From positions 1 to 9,033 of the forward strand of contig WOUX01000144.1 in assembly GCA_009773075.1 (NCBI GenBank): a DNA stretch of 9,033 nt. Reading direction: 5' to 3'. The DNA comes from a bacterium (lineage in GTDB: Bacteria; Desulfobacterota; UBA8473). Below are positions 1 to 6,571 of the stretch, piece by piece. Below the pieces are notes generated by a model. The model saw only the letters and a list, made by a program, of their open reading frames with translations, did not search any database and was not told where the DNA came from. Both the position numbers and the translations under genes were made by a program. Position 1 is the stretch's first letter. Every line of letters starts with the position of its first letter.

Positions 1-777
1 TGAACACCTCCCTGCAACATGGAGGGTTCTTATCAATTGAAATACGAGATTGTCCTGCCAGCTTCCGTACGTAGCAATCCATTGCGGGATGTTTACATCG
101 ACAAAACATCTTTCGCAGAAGCATGCAGGACAGACATTTCTGCAGGCATAGCAGCGAATACATTTACTGAACTGTTCCTTCCAATACCTCCATCTCTCCG
201 GAGCATTTGTATCCTCAAATTCTTTTATCTTTTTCAGACTCTTTTCTATTTCAACCCTTGGAGACACTTCCTTGCCTAAGAGCATATCGTATTCGAGAGG
301 CGTTGGGTACTCACATCCAAAACACTTGTCAAAGATCACATCCCTAAAGGGAACTGTCTTTTTCGAACCATCCATTTGCACAATAAGGTTATCGCCTTCC
401 TTATCTATCTCCTTTACCTGATCAATATCTGCGCCTATCTGTTCCCCTAATTTCTTTATGTCAACCACTCCCTCGCAGGGGACTCCCAATATTACCATGT
501 CATCCCTGTTTACTTTGTTGTCCTGCATCAGACTGACAAGAGACCGGGAATCACAACCCTTTACTACTATGCCCAATTTCCCTTTTATCTCAGTAGGGTA
601 TCTGCTCAGATTATTTGCTATAAAAGGATTAATAACCAGACCTTCAAGATCCTCTTCTTTATTCGTTATCAATGGGGAAGTTCTAAACTTAACGGTTCCC
701 TTTCCGTACCCCACTATGTAGTCAACTTTACCTTCCTTTAAGAGTTTCCTGGCCTCTTCCTTTAATCTATTCTCCAT
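1..777 (-). CDS. FrhB/FdhB-like iron-sulfur electron-transfer subunit, partial and frameshifted near the window edge
   Basis: Coenzyme F420 hydrogenase/dehydrogenase beta-subunit family fused to a ferredoxin-like domain; such subunits pass electrons between a flavin or NAD(P)H/formate module and Hdr partners. I translated it from the ATG at 777. The N-terminal part has VVKGCDSRSL (C75), GVPCEG (C101) and FDKCFGC (C152, C155), typical of FrhB. A 4Fe-4S motif KCIRCYACRNVCP follows at about residues 205-217 (C206, C209, C212, C216), then CFCERC and the family signature CFVD..IPQW. After PQWIATYVRK the frame no longer matches the family. From 60 leftwards another frame reads WQDNLVFQLIRTLHVAGRC, the expected continuation, so there is a one-base insertion (or two-base loss) near 61. 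The family is usually about 350 residues, so the C-terminus lies outside. The start overlaps the mvhD stop by 11 bases, suggesting translational coupling. The true electron donor (NADH, formate, ferredoxin) cannot be told from here. Confidence 0.83.
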   Translation of the reverse strand, partial: MENRLKEEARKLLKEGKVDYIVGYGKGTVKFRTSPLITNKEEDLEGLVINPFIANNLSRYPTEIKGKLGIVVKGCDSRSLVSLMQDNKVNRDDMVILGVPCEGVVDIKKLGEQIGADIDQVKEIDKEGDNLIVQMDGSKKTVPFRDVIFDKCFGCEYPTPLEYDMLLGKEVSPRVEIEKSLKKIKEFEDTNAPERWRYWKEQFSKCIRCYACRNVCPACFCERCFVDVNIPQWIATYGSWQDNLVFQLIRTLHVAGRCS

Positions 778-1204
778 CTTTTCTCTCATCCTTAAAAAGT
801 CTGTTGGGGCCTACCTTCCTCACTCCCTCCACAAATTCCTTTACTACCTGAGCCATTTTAGGCCCTTCAGATGCAGCAACCCAGCTAAACTGAACCCTCT
901 CCGGTTCAATCCCAACGTATTCAAGGAGCTTCCTGGTCACCGCAAATTTTCTCCTTGCATGAAAATTCCCAGACTGATAATGGCAATCCCCCGGATGACA
1001 ACCAGAAACTAAAACGCCGTCAAGCCCATTTTGCAGTGCCCTTAGAATAAACATAGGGTCTATCCTTCCAGAACAGGGAACTCTTATGATCCTTATGTTA
1101 TGGGGGTATTCCATACGAGATGAACCGGTCAAGTCTGCGCCAGCATAACTACACCAGTGACACAAAAACCCCACTACCTTTGGTTCCCATTTTGTCTCTT
1201 CCAT
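767..1204 (-). CDS. mvhD: MvhD/FlpD-type hydrogenase iron-sulfur subunit (Hdr adaptor)
   Basis: This 145-residue protein is a small [2Fe-2S] electron-transfer subunit that in methanogens and many anaerobic bacteria docks a hydrogenase, formate dehydrogenase or other oxidoreductase onto HdrA. The sequence has the complete family pattern: FLCHWCSYAGAD (C15, C18), RVPCSGRIDP (C44) and SGCHPGDCHY (C69, C74). These five conserved cysteines include the cluster ligands. Length is normal for a stand-alone MvhD, and no lesion is visible. The ATG at 1204 is preceded by AGAGG about 8 bases upstream. It lies between hdrA (119-base gap with heptamer repeats) and the frhB-like gene (11-base overlap), so it probably bridges HdrA and that subunit. 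In some methanococci VhuD carries selenocysteine; here all positions are ordinary cysteine. Function as adaptor is family knowledge; the partner is inferred. Confidence 0.93.
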   Translation of the reverse strand: MEETKWEPKVVGFLCHWCSYAGADLTGSSRMEYPHNIRIIRVPCSGRIDPMFILRALQNGLDGVLVSGCHPGDCHYQSGNFHARRKFAVTRKLLEYVGIEPERVQFSWVAASEGPKMAQVVKEFVEGVRKVGPNRLFKDERKDGE

Positions 1205-1269
1205 AGCATAACCTCTTTGTAAAGTTCACAGGGGTCAGAGATCGGATGTCAGACAGGCTAAGTATTTTC

Positions 1270-1304
1270 CTGAACCCTGACAACTGAACCCTGTAAACTG
1301 TTAC
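1270..1304. repeat. degenerate tandem heptamers in the hdrA-mvhD gap
   Basis: On the plus strand five 7-base units run head to tail: CTGAACC, CTGACAA, CTGAACC, CTGTAAA, CTGTTAC. Units 1 and 3 are identical; the others keep CTG. They lie in the 119-base gap 1205-1323 between hdrA and mvhD, which otherwise shows only the mvhD ribosome binding site. Similar period-7 runs sit in two other gaps of this operon. Function unknown. Confidence 0.75.
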
Positions 1305-1323
1305 CCCTCTTTATTCTTCATAA

Positions 1324-3294
1324 TTACTGAGCTACTGCCATCAATTCCTCAAAGATCTGTTCGTCGGTCATCCCTTTCAACATAATACAGGAAGATCTGC
1401 AAGTGGAAACACATGCCCCACACCCATGACACACGCTTTCCAGTACCTTGAGCTGCTTTTTCTTGGTTCCATCCCGCAGGGTAATCTCTTCTTCTTGAAT
1501 AGCATTATAAGGACAGACCTCCATACATGCCTTGCACATAGAACAGACAGAGGTATCTATAGTTGAGACGAGTGGCTCCATCGACAGAAAGTCACCGCTG
1601 AAAAGGGCTGCAACCTTCACTGCAGCGCCGCTGGCAGCAGCGACAGTATCTGGAATATCTTTAGGAGACTGACAGGCGCCTGCCAGAAAGACACCGGATG
1701 TGACCGTTTCAACCGGAGCCAGTTTTGGGTGCAACTCCGTGAAAAATCCAAACTGATCATAAGGGATACCCAGGATTTTGGCTAATTCCTTTGAATCGTG
1801 GCGCGCAGTTATCGCCGTAGCCAGCACAACTAAATCCGCCTCTACCTCTACCTGGCTTCCTGCCAGGGTATCTGCCCCTTTAACTATTAATTTATCCCCT
1901 CGCTGGTAAATCTTTGAGACCCTTCCTCTGATATACAACGCACCGTATTGTTCCATTGTCCGCTGCACAAACTGCTCATAGTTCTTCCCCGCTGATCTGA
2001 TATCCATATAGAAGATATTCGTCTGAACATCGGGGATATGTTCCTTAAGCAATACCGCATGTTTCGCTGTGTACATGCAACACACGCTGGAACAATAAGG
2101 AAATCCTTTTTCAGGATCCCGAGACCCAACACACTGGATGAAGACAACATTCTTCGGTTCCTTGCCATCTGACGGCCTAACTATATGACCCCCTGTGGGG
2201 CCGGCCGGGCTTATCAGCCTCTCCAGTTGGAGTCCGCTAATAACATCCTTAAACCTTCCACCGCCATACTCACCGTAGACACTGGCATCGAAAAGGTCGT
2301 ACCCCGTTGCCACTACAACGGCACCAAATTTATCTTCAATGACCTCGTCTTCCTGTTCGTAATCTACTGCCTCTGCCTGACAGAGCTTCTGACAAATCTG
2401 GCATTTACCCTTGGTAAACATCCTGCAGTTTACCTTGTCGATCACAGGTACATTCGGAACAGCCTGAGGAAAGGGGATATATATGGCCTTTCTCATACCT
2501 GTCTCCATATCGAATTCACTGGGAACCTTTACAGGGCATTTCTGATAACAGGTTCCACATCCTGTGCACTTCTTCATATCAACGAGACGGGCCTTTTTGC
2601 GAATCCTTACATCAAAGTTGCCTATATATCCACTGACTTCTTCAACCTCTGAATAAGTAAGTATCTCTATATTTTCGTTTTGGGATGACTCCACCATCCT
2701 GGGTGTAAGTATTCAGGCAGAGCAGTCTAAGGTGGGAAATGTCTTGTCCAGTTGCGCCATCCTCCCGCCAATAGTCGGAGTCCTTTCCACTAAGGTGACT
2801 TTGTATCCAGCCTTGGCGATGTCTATGGATGCCTGCATCCCGGCAATGCCTCCACCGATTACCAGTGCCTTTTTAAAAACCGGAATGGAAAACCGGGTAA
2901 GAGGCTGGTTCTTTCGAACCTTGGCTACAGCCATCTTGATCAGGTCTTTAGCCTTTTCTGTTGCGAATTCTTTGTCTTTATGTACCCAGGAACACTGCTC
3001 TCGAATATTGGCCATCTCGAGTTTGTATCTGTTCAGACCGCCTGCCTCTATACACAACTGGAATGTTCTCTCATGTAATCTGGGAGAGCAGGAAGCTACC
3101 ACTATTCCGTCAAGGTTGTGCTCTTTAATGGCATCCTTGATGATCTTCTGCCCTGGATCAGAACACATATACTTATATTCTGTTGCGAAGGCCACCCCAT
3201 CTTCTTTGGCCAACTCTTCGGCAATCTTTTCTACATCTACCGTGCTTGAGATATTGACACCGCAGTGACAGATAAATACTCCAATTCTTGACAC
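1324..3294 (-). CDS. hdrA: HdrA, selenocysteine-containing electron-bifurcating flavoprotein subunit (one gene read through TGA 2713-2715)
   Basis: FAD/iron-sulfur core of the Hdr complex, where electron pairs are bifurcated between ferredoxin and the HdrBC disulfide reductase. Read through the TGA, the protein has 656 residues, normal for full HdrA. Domains: N-terminal cluster domain with C9, C11, C44 and C69; FAD fold with ALVIGGGIAGMQA (143-155) and ERTPTIGGRM; CSA-U194-ILTP, where relatives have Cys; ferredoxin cluster C243/C246/C249/C253; C290/C298/C301/C305; the unusual C388...CSSVCC (C401, C405, C406); C-terminal two-cluster ferredoxin C584-C594 and C622-C632. The GTG start at 3294 has AGAAGGGG 7 bases upstream. 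The downstream half has no usable start: the ATG at 2697 has no spaced Shine-Dalgarno site and would lack the FAD domain. An automatic annotation would split it into two hdrA fragments. Selenocysteine is inferred from position, family precedent and the hairpin; a plain nonsense mutation is less likely. Confidence 0.9.
2683..2715 (-). promoter_or_regulatory. UGA selenocysteine codon with candidate bacterial SECIS hairpin
   Basis: The UGA is at 2715-2713. Thirteen bases later comes GGAUGG-UGGAG-UCAUCC (2699-2683): five Watson-Crick pairs plus a G-U pair under a short loop rich in G. The apical loop begins about 19 bases after the UGA, similar to E. coli fdhF, and a G occurs at the first or second loop position, as expected of bacterial SECIS elements that bind SelB. 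The element is inside the coding sequence. A competing hairpin is possible, ACUU-A-CACC pairing with GGUG-GAGU closer to the UGA. No folding program was run. Confidence 0.6.
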
Positions 3295-3359
3295 AGTGAC
3301 ACCCCTTCTTTAGATTGAGGACTTTGAAGAGATACTTTTCGTAACTAAAGGCGTTTAGG

Positions 3360-3387
3360 CTGAAGACTGAAGACCAAAGGCTGAAGT
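3360..3387. repeat. degenerate tandem heptamers in the hdrB-hdrA gap
   Basis: On the plus strand four 7-base units are adjacent: CTGAAGA, CTGAAGA, CCAAAGG, CTGAAGT. They lie in the 134-base gap 3295-3428 between hdrB and hdrA. The CTGAA core is shared with the run at 1270-1304. Apart from the hdrA ribosome binding site and the inverted repeat at 3364-3414, I see nothing else in this gap. Confidence 0.7.
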
Positions 3388-3414
3388 GTCCTAACGGTCT
3401 TCCACCTCCAGTCT
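3364..3414. repeat. imperfect inverted repeat in the hdrB-hdrA gap
   Basis: AGACTG (3364-3369) and AGACC (3371-3375) are complementary to GGTCT (3396-3400) and CAGTCT (3409-3414). They could form an interrupted hairpin in the hdrB-hdrA spacer of the transcript. No T-run follows, so it does not look like an intrinsic terminator. It may be an mRNA-stability structure or just a by-product of the repeats. Confidence 0.35.
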
Positions 3415-3428
3415 ATCTACCTGAGTAG

Positions 3429-4247
3429 TTACTCCTTTCCCTTTAATAGGTCCTTTGCGCTAACAATATGCTTATCAATCCCAAGTTCCTTATAACCCAT
3501 TCCCATAGCTATACCCATCAATTCGGAGATAAATAAGACAGGTAAGGAATAATTAACACCATACTTTGAGGCTATCTGTGACTGTCTCATATCCAGGTTG
3601 GCAAAACACAAAGGACAGGCTACAACGATGCAATCCGCATCAGCAAACCTGGCAGCCTTCAGAATTTCGTTGGTCAACCTTAAGACAATATCCGTTCTAC
3701 TCAGAGCAAAGCTGGCGCCACAACACTCCGTTTTGTGAGACCAATACGGTGTTTCTGCCCCCAGTGCCTCTATAATCTCCTCCATTATCGTGGGATTTTC
3801 TGCATCAGGGTCAATAGACACCAGTTCTGGAGGCCTTGTCAAAAGGCAACCATAATATGACACAGCCTTTAAACCCGTTAAAGGCTTCATCACACTTTCC
3901 TTTATTTTCTCTACACCAAACTCCTTCGAGATAAGATCCAGGAAGTGGATAACCTTAAGAGTCTTATTATAAGGCTCTCCAACTATTTCGCTTATTCTAT
4001 TCAATATCTCAGGAGCTCTTTTCAGTGTCTCATGGGCAACTTTAAGGCGATTGTAACAGGCAGAACAAGTGGACATTATGCTATCCAGACCTTGTTTCTC
4101 AGCCAGGACCAGATTTCTGAAGGGTAATGCCAGAGCCAGTACTTCTTCCAGTTTCAATCCTAATCTCTCACAAACCTTCTTTGTAGAAATATCATATTCC
4201 TTGGCCGTACCATGAGAGGAGCAGCCTGGATAATATCCATATGCCAT
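3429..4247 (-). CDS. hdrB: HdrB, CCG-domain disulfide reductase subunit lacking its first CCG motif
   Basis: HdrB carries two non-cubane [4Fe-4S] clusters that cleave a disulfide (CoM-S-S-CoB in methanogens; in bacteria the substrate is usually unknown). This copy has 272 residues against about 290 in the family. Present are YYPGCS (C9), STCSACYNRL (C61, C64), YYGCLL (C134), ECCGAS (C175, C176) and ACPLCFANLD (C211, C214). The second CCG set is therefore complete. Of the first set, the CC pair expected near residues 41-42 (family pattern WNCCGA) is absent: ERLGLKLEE runs straight into VLALALPFRN, about 17-18 residues short, with the reading frame kept. The ATG at 4247 follows the hdrC stop by three bases, with AGGGGA just upstream. 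Either the first cluster is lost, or the sequence has a local assembly deletion. Identity as HdrB is secure; activity of this version is doubtful. Confidence 0.9.
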   Translation of the reverse strand: MAYGYYPGCSSHGTAKEYDISTKKVCERLGLKLEEVLALALPFRNLVLAEKQGLDSIMSTCSACYNRLKVAHETLKRAPEILNRISEIVGEPYNKTLKVIHFLDLISKEFGVEKIKESVMKPLTGLKAVSYYGCLLTRPPELVSIDPDAENPTIMEEIIEALGAETPYWSHKTECCGASFALSRTDIVLRLTNEILKAARFADADCIVVACPLCFANLDMRQSQIASKYGVNYSLPVLFISELMGIAMGMGYKELGIDKHIVSAKDLLKGKE

Positions 4248-4250
4248 AAT

Positions 4251-4814
4251 CTATTCCCCTTTGCCCAAAAACGCCCTTGATCTCTCAAAGATACTCTTCA
4301 TCGCATCCGTACCTTTTATTTTATCACTGGAAAGGGAGATCTTTCCCTTCATAAATAACTTCCGGCCTATATCAGCATCCTTAAAAAACTGCCTGGTTTT
4401 TAAATTATACACCATAGCCAAATGCGTCTCCTGCAATCTTCCCTTATCCTTTATACAGTTCAAGAAAATATCATTGAAGTTCACTACATTTGGTTCCTTA
4501 GATTGATAACCCTCTTTGCGAGCAAGTATCCTCAGGGTATCCATAATCTTGGCGATGTCCACCCCTTTCGGGCAACGGGTCGTGCAGGTTTCGCAAGCGG
4601 CACACAACCAGGGTGTCAGAGAATTCAAAACATCTTCTTTCAGTCCCAGTTGAATCAATCTCATTATCTGATTTGGGGTATGGCTCATCTCCATCACAAT
4701 GGGACAACCAGCAGTACACTTCCCGCACTGATAACAGGTATATATATCCACATCACTGAGTTGAGATATGGTTTTCCCAAAATTTCTTACATCGGCATTT
4801 AATTGGTATATCAT
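4251..4814 (-). CDS. hdrC: HdrC, two-[4Fe-4S] electron-transfer subunit
   Basis: HdrC relays electrons from HdrA to the catalytic HdrB. The 187-residue protein is of normal length and has two full ferredoxin motifs, CYQCGKCTAGCP (C27, C30, C33, C37) and CAACETCTTRCP (C71, C74, C77, C81). Between them lies the helical SHTPNQIMRLIQLG segment typical of the family. The C-terminal half has no further cysteine motif. It is the first gene after the putative promoter at 4932-4960 and is followed after three bases by hdrB, so the two are almost certainly co-translated. The ATG at 4814 has AAGAGAG about 7-8 bases upstream, a modest ribosome binding site. The leader of about 110 bases contains heptamer repeats and a small hairpin. 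The protein looks intact. Confidence 0.94.
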   Translation of the reverse strand: MIYQLNADVRNFGKTISQLSDVDIYTCYQCGKCTAGCPIVMEMSHTPNQIMRLIQLGLKEDVLNSLTPWLCAACETCTTRCPKGVDIAKIMDTLRILARKEGYQSKEPNVVNFNDIFLNCIKDKGRLQETHLAMVYNLKTRQFFKDADIGRKLFMKGKISLSSDKIKGTDAMKSIFERSRAFLGKGE

Positions 4815-4844
4815 TGTCCAACTCTCTTCTGTTAAACTAAAAGT

Positions 4845-4858
4845 AACCGTTCACGGTT
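4845..4858 (-). promoter_or_regulatory. small hairpin in the hdr operon leader
   Basis: The minus-strand transcript contains AACCG-TGAA-CGGTT, a 5-bp stem with a 4-base loop, followed by ACTTTTAGTTT. It sits between the putative promoter and hdrC. It resembles a weak attenuator, but the T-run is broken by A and G, and part of it is made by the heptamer repeats. Function is unproven. Confidence 0.25.
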
Positions 4859-4876
4859 GTCGGTTCACAGTTCACG
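4849..4876. repeat. degenerate tandem heptamers upstream of hdrC
   Basis: On the plus strand four 7-base units follow each other: GTTCACG, GTTGTCG, GTTCACA, GTTCACG. Read on the minus strand they carry the TGAAC core also seen in the plus-strand run at 1270-1304. They lie in the leader of the hdr transcript, in the 179-base gap between hdrC and the radical SAM gene. Confidence 0.75.
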
Positions 4877-4931
4877 CTTTTTTCAACTGAAACAAAAAAG
4901 GATACTTTTTTAAAAACTCTAGTAGACTCTA

Positions 4932-4960
4932 CTTGTAACATGCAAATCACGTATCGTCAA
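4932..4960 (-). promoter_or_regulatory. putative sigma70 promoter of the hdrCBA-mvhD operon
   Basis: On the minus strand TTGACG (4960-4955, five of six consensus bases) is separated by 17 bases from TACAAG (4937-4932, four of six). Transcription would start near 4925 and give a leader of roughly 110 bases before hdrC. It lies directly upstream of the first hdr gene. No operator palindrome was recognised. Confidence 0.45.
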
Positions 4961-4962
4961 GT

Positions 4963-4988
4963 AAAAAAATGAACATTCATTCATTTTT
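4963..4988 (-). terminator. AT-rich terminator-like hairpin after the radical SAM gene
   Basis: On the minus strand AAAAATGAA (4988-4980) pairs perfectly with TTCATTTTT (4973-4965) around a 6-base loop, and the 3' arm runs into more T residues. It starts 5 bases after the stop codon of the radical SAM gene and immediately precedes the hdr promoter. The stem is weak in GC, so termination would be modest. Confidence 0.4.
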
Positions 4989-4993
4989 ACGTT

Positions 4994-5829
4994 CTAATTC
5001 CATCCATCTTTTACTTGAAAATCAGGCAGAAAACCGCCATCAACCTGGTCGGGGTACTGGATCCATCCATTTTCAAAGCCCCTTGATTCCAGGGCAAAGT
5101 GGTATTCCTCAAATTCTTCATTGGTTAATCTTCTTCCCAGGTCATCACTATCCAATGCCTTATATCTTGGAAAGTACTGTCCCATAAGACTTATAGAGAT
5201 GTCTGCCCCCAGTTCTCTAGCAACCATATCTAAAAGGGAAAAGGATTCTGCGCCATTATTTGGAAGTACCAGGTGTCTTATAATAATACCTTTTTCTCCA
5301 ATATCCATATTGTTCACTTTAAGATTACCAACCTGCCTCTTCATCTCTTTCAAAGCCGAGATGTTATACTCCAAATAGTCCTCTACCCTAGAATAAGAAG
5401 ATGCAGCTTTATTACTTCCGTATTTGGCATCAGGAAGGTATATATCTACTATTCCCTCTAGTAATTTCAAGGTCTCTACTCTTTCATAACCGTTTGTATT
5501 ATATACAATCGGTATCCTTAAGCCATCGGCTTTTGCCGTTGAAATAGCTCTTACTATCTGGGGCAAGTACGGTGTTGGTGTCACAAGGTTTATGTTGTGG
5601 CAACCGGAATCCTGGAGTGAAAGCATCCTTTTTGAAAGATCTTCAGGAGTCATCTCTTCCCCTATCCCCAGTTGGCTTATCTGATAGTTTTGGCAGAAGC
5701 TACATCTCAGGTTGCAGTGACTGAAGAATATTGCACCGGAACCTTTGTTTCCTGAAATTGCCGGCTCTTCACCGAAAAAGCACAGTCTTCAAATATCCTA
5801 TAAAGGGCATCAATTATAGATTCAAACAT
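4994..5829 (-). pseudogene. PflX-type (COG1313) radical SAM protein, broken by a frame-changing internal loss
   Basis: This family resembles pyruvate formate-lyase activating enzymes; its substrate is not established. The main frame, open from 5788 to the TAG at 4994, contains GEEPAISGNKGSGAIFF, the radical SAM cluster motif CNLRCSFCQN (cysteines at 5716, 5704 and 5695), HNINLVTPTPYLPQI, IVYNTNGYE, GIVDIYLPDAKYG, IIRHLVLPNN and SLMGQYFPRYKA, all family hallmarks. Upstream in this frame there is a TGA (5791-5789) and a TAG (5800-5798). No ATG, GTG or TTG precedes the cluster cysteines; the first Met (5653) comes after them. In another frame MFESIIDALYRIFEDC (ATG at 5829) looks like the family N-terminus. 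The usual cysteine-rich stretch between the two parts (about 35-38 residues, C..CPR.C...R..GE.G.C) is missing. So the gene has lost about 110 bases and changed frame near 5783. The N-terminal start is uncertain because no clear Shine-Dalgarno site precedes it. Confidence 0.75.
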
Positions 5830-5902
5830 ATGAAAACCAATTAGTTCATCCTGAAAGTCGGGAGCCGTAGATGAATAATTCCTGGGTCATTACCATATAT
5901 TA

Positions 5903-5931
5903 AGTATAGGTAAAAATCATATAGATGTAAA
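5903..5931 (-). promoter_or_regulatory. putative sigma70 promoter of the radical SAM gene
   Basis: On the minus strand TTTACA (5931-5926, five of six) and TATACT (5908-5903, five of six) are separated by exactly 17 bases. Transcription would start near 5896. It is in the 230-base divergent gap 5830-6059, which is AT-rich. The rest of that gap shows no gene; a GTACA...TGTAC inverted pair around 5969-5995 is the only other structure, and I give it little weight. Confidence 0.55.
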
Positions 5932-6046
5932 GAGAGAACTATATAGGGTAGATATCTCTGATTTTTTGTACACAAACTGAATGACTTCATGTACTATATG
6001 CTCAATCGAGGCATATGTGGAAGGAAAAAAAGTATATTGACCATAG

Positions 6047-6053
6047 AAAGGAG
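6047..6053 (+). promoter_or_regulatory. ribosome binding site deciding the start of the PPC-domain gene
   Basis: AAAGGAG lies 6 bases before the ATG at 6060. This strong site selects that start over the in-frame ATG at 6015, which would add 15 residues of low-complexity lysine-rich sequence and has no comparable site. Confidence 0.75.
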
Positions 6054-6059
6054 TCAAAG

Positions 6060-6497
6060 ATGGCTATCTGGAAAAGCGTAGAATCGACCAAGCTGTTCAT
6101 GGGGAAGCTCACTCATAGCGGGGACCTTATTGAGGAAATTACTGATGTTTGTCGCAGAGAGAGCATCCGTATCGGGTGGATCGAGGCACTTGGGGCAGTA
6201 CAGAAAGCCAGGCTCGGTTACTACAACCAGGAGATACGGAAGTACCAGTTCATTGATCTAGATCATCCCCTCGAAATCACCAAGCTGGTTGGGAACATCT
6301 CGCTGAGGGACGGTGAACCGATTGTTCATGCTCACATTACGCTGGCAGACCAGGAAGGAAATGCCTACGGCGGCCACCTTGTGCCAGGAACGATAATATT
6401 CGCCTGCGAATTCATTATTCAGGCATTCGAAGGCCCCGTGTTTGAGCGGGCTTTCGATGAAGAAACCGGCCTGCCGCTCTGGGCAATGGAAGAATGA
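6060..6497 (+). CDS. PPC/DUF296 domain protein
   Basis: This 145-residue protein belongs to the PPC (plants and prokaryotes conserved, DUF296) family, found as an AT-hook DNA-binding partner in plants and as small stand-alone proteins in bacteria, where the role is mostly unknown. It has the whole domain: the opening GKLTHSGDLIEEI, IRIGWIEALGAVQKARLGYY, the HAHITLADQEG strand (H90, H92) and the signature GGHLVPGTIIFACEF (H106). These histidines match the putative metal site described in bacterial PPC trimers. There is no AT-hook, signal peptide or membrane segment. The start at 6060 was chosen for its AAAGGAG site. It is flanked by a divergent radical SAM gene and by the acyl-CoA ligase, which has its own promoter, so it is probably monocistronic. 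No function is assigned. Confidence 0.88.
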   Translation: MAIWKSVESTKLFMGKLTHSGDLIEEITDVCRRESIRIGWIEALGAVQKARLGYYNQEIRKYQFIDLDHPLEITKLVGNISLRDGEPIVHAHITLADQEGNAYGGHLVPGTIIFACEFIIQAFEGPVFERAFDEETGLPLWAMEE

Positions 6498-6553
6498 ACG
6501 GAAAATGGAGCGGGGATGACCATACAAGACACAGATAAAAAAGTTAACAGGGT

Positions 6554-6567
6554 AATCCGTTAGGATT
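6554..6567 (+). terminator. weak terminator-like hairpin after the PPC gene
   Basis: AATCC (6554-6558) pairs with GGATT (6563-6567) around GTTA, followed by TAATTT. The stem is only 5 bp and the T-run is interrupted, so it is a weak candidate. It directly precedes the promoter at 6572. Nothing else was seen between 6498 and 6571. Confidence 0.25.
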
Positions 6568-6571
6568 TAAT

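Noticed and set aside
1324..2697. Independent gene for the C-terminal half of HdrA starting at the ATG 2697
   Set aside because: It is in frame with the upstream half through a single TGA, has no spaced ribosome binding site, and would start inside the FAD domain.
2185..3268. Long plus-strand open frames opposite hdrA (2185-2652 and 2732-3268)
   Set aside because: They lie antisense to well-conserved HdrA sequence and resemble no protein family.
1270..4876. CRISPR array or insertion-sequence ends for the heptamer runs
   Set aside because: Units are 7 bases without spacers, there are no cas genes, and no terminal inverted repeats or transposase are present.
5789..5791. Second selenocysteine TGA in the radical SAM gene
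   Set aside because: A TAG follows two codons further upstream in the same frame, and the family N-terminus is visible in another frame, so a deletion with frame change explains it better.
5969..5995. GTACA...TGTAC inverted pair as an operator for the divergent genes
   Set aside because: The arms are only 5 bases with a long spacer, so chance is likely in this AT-rich gap.
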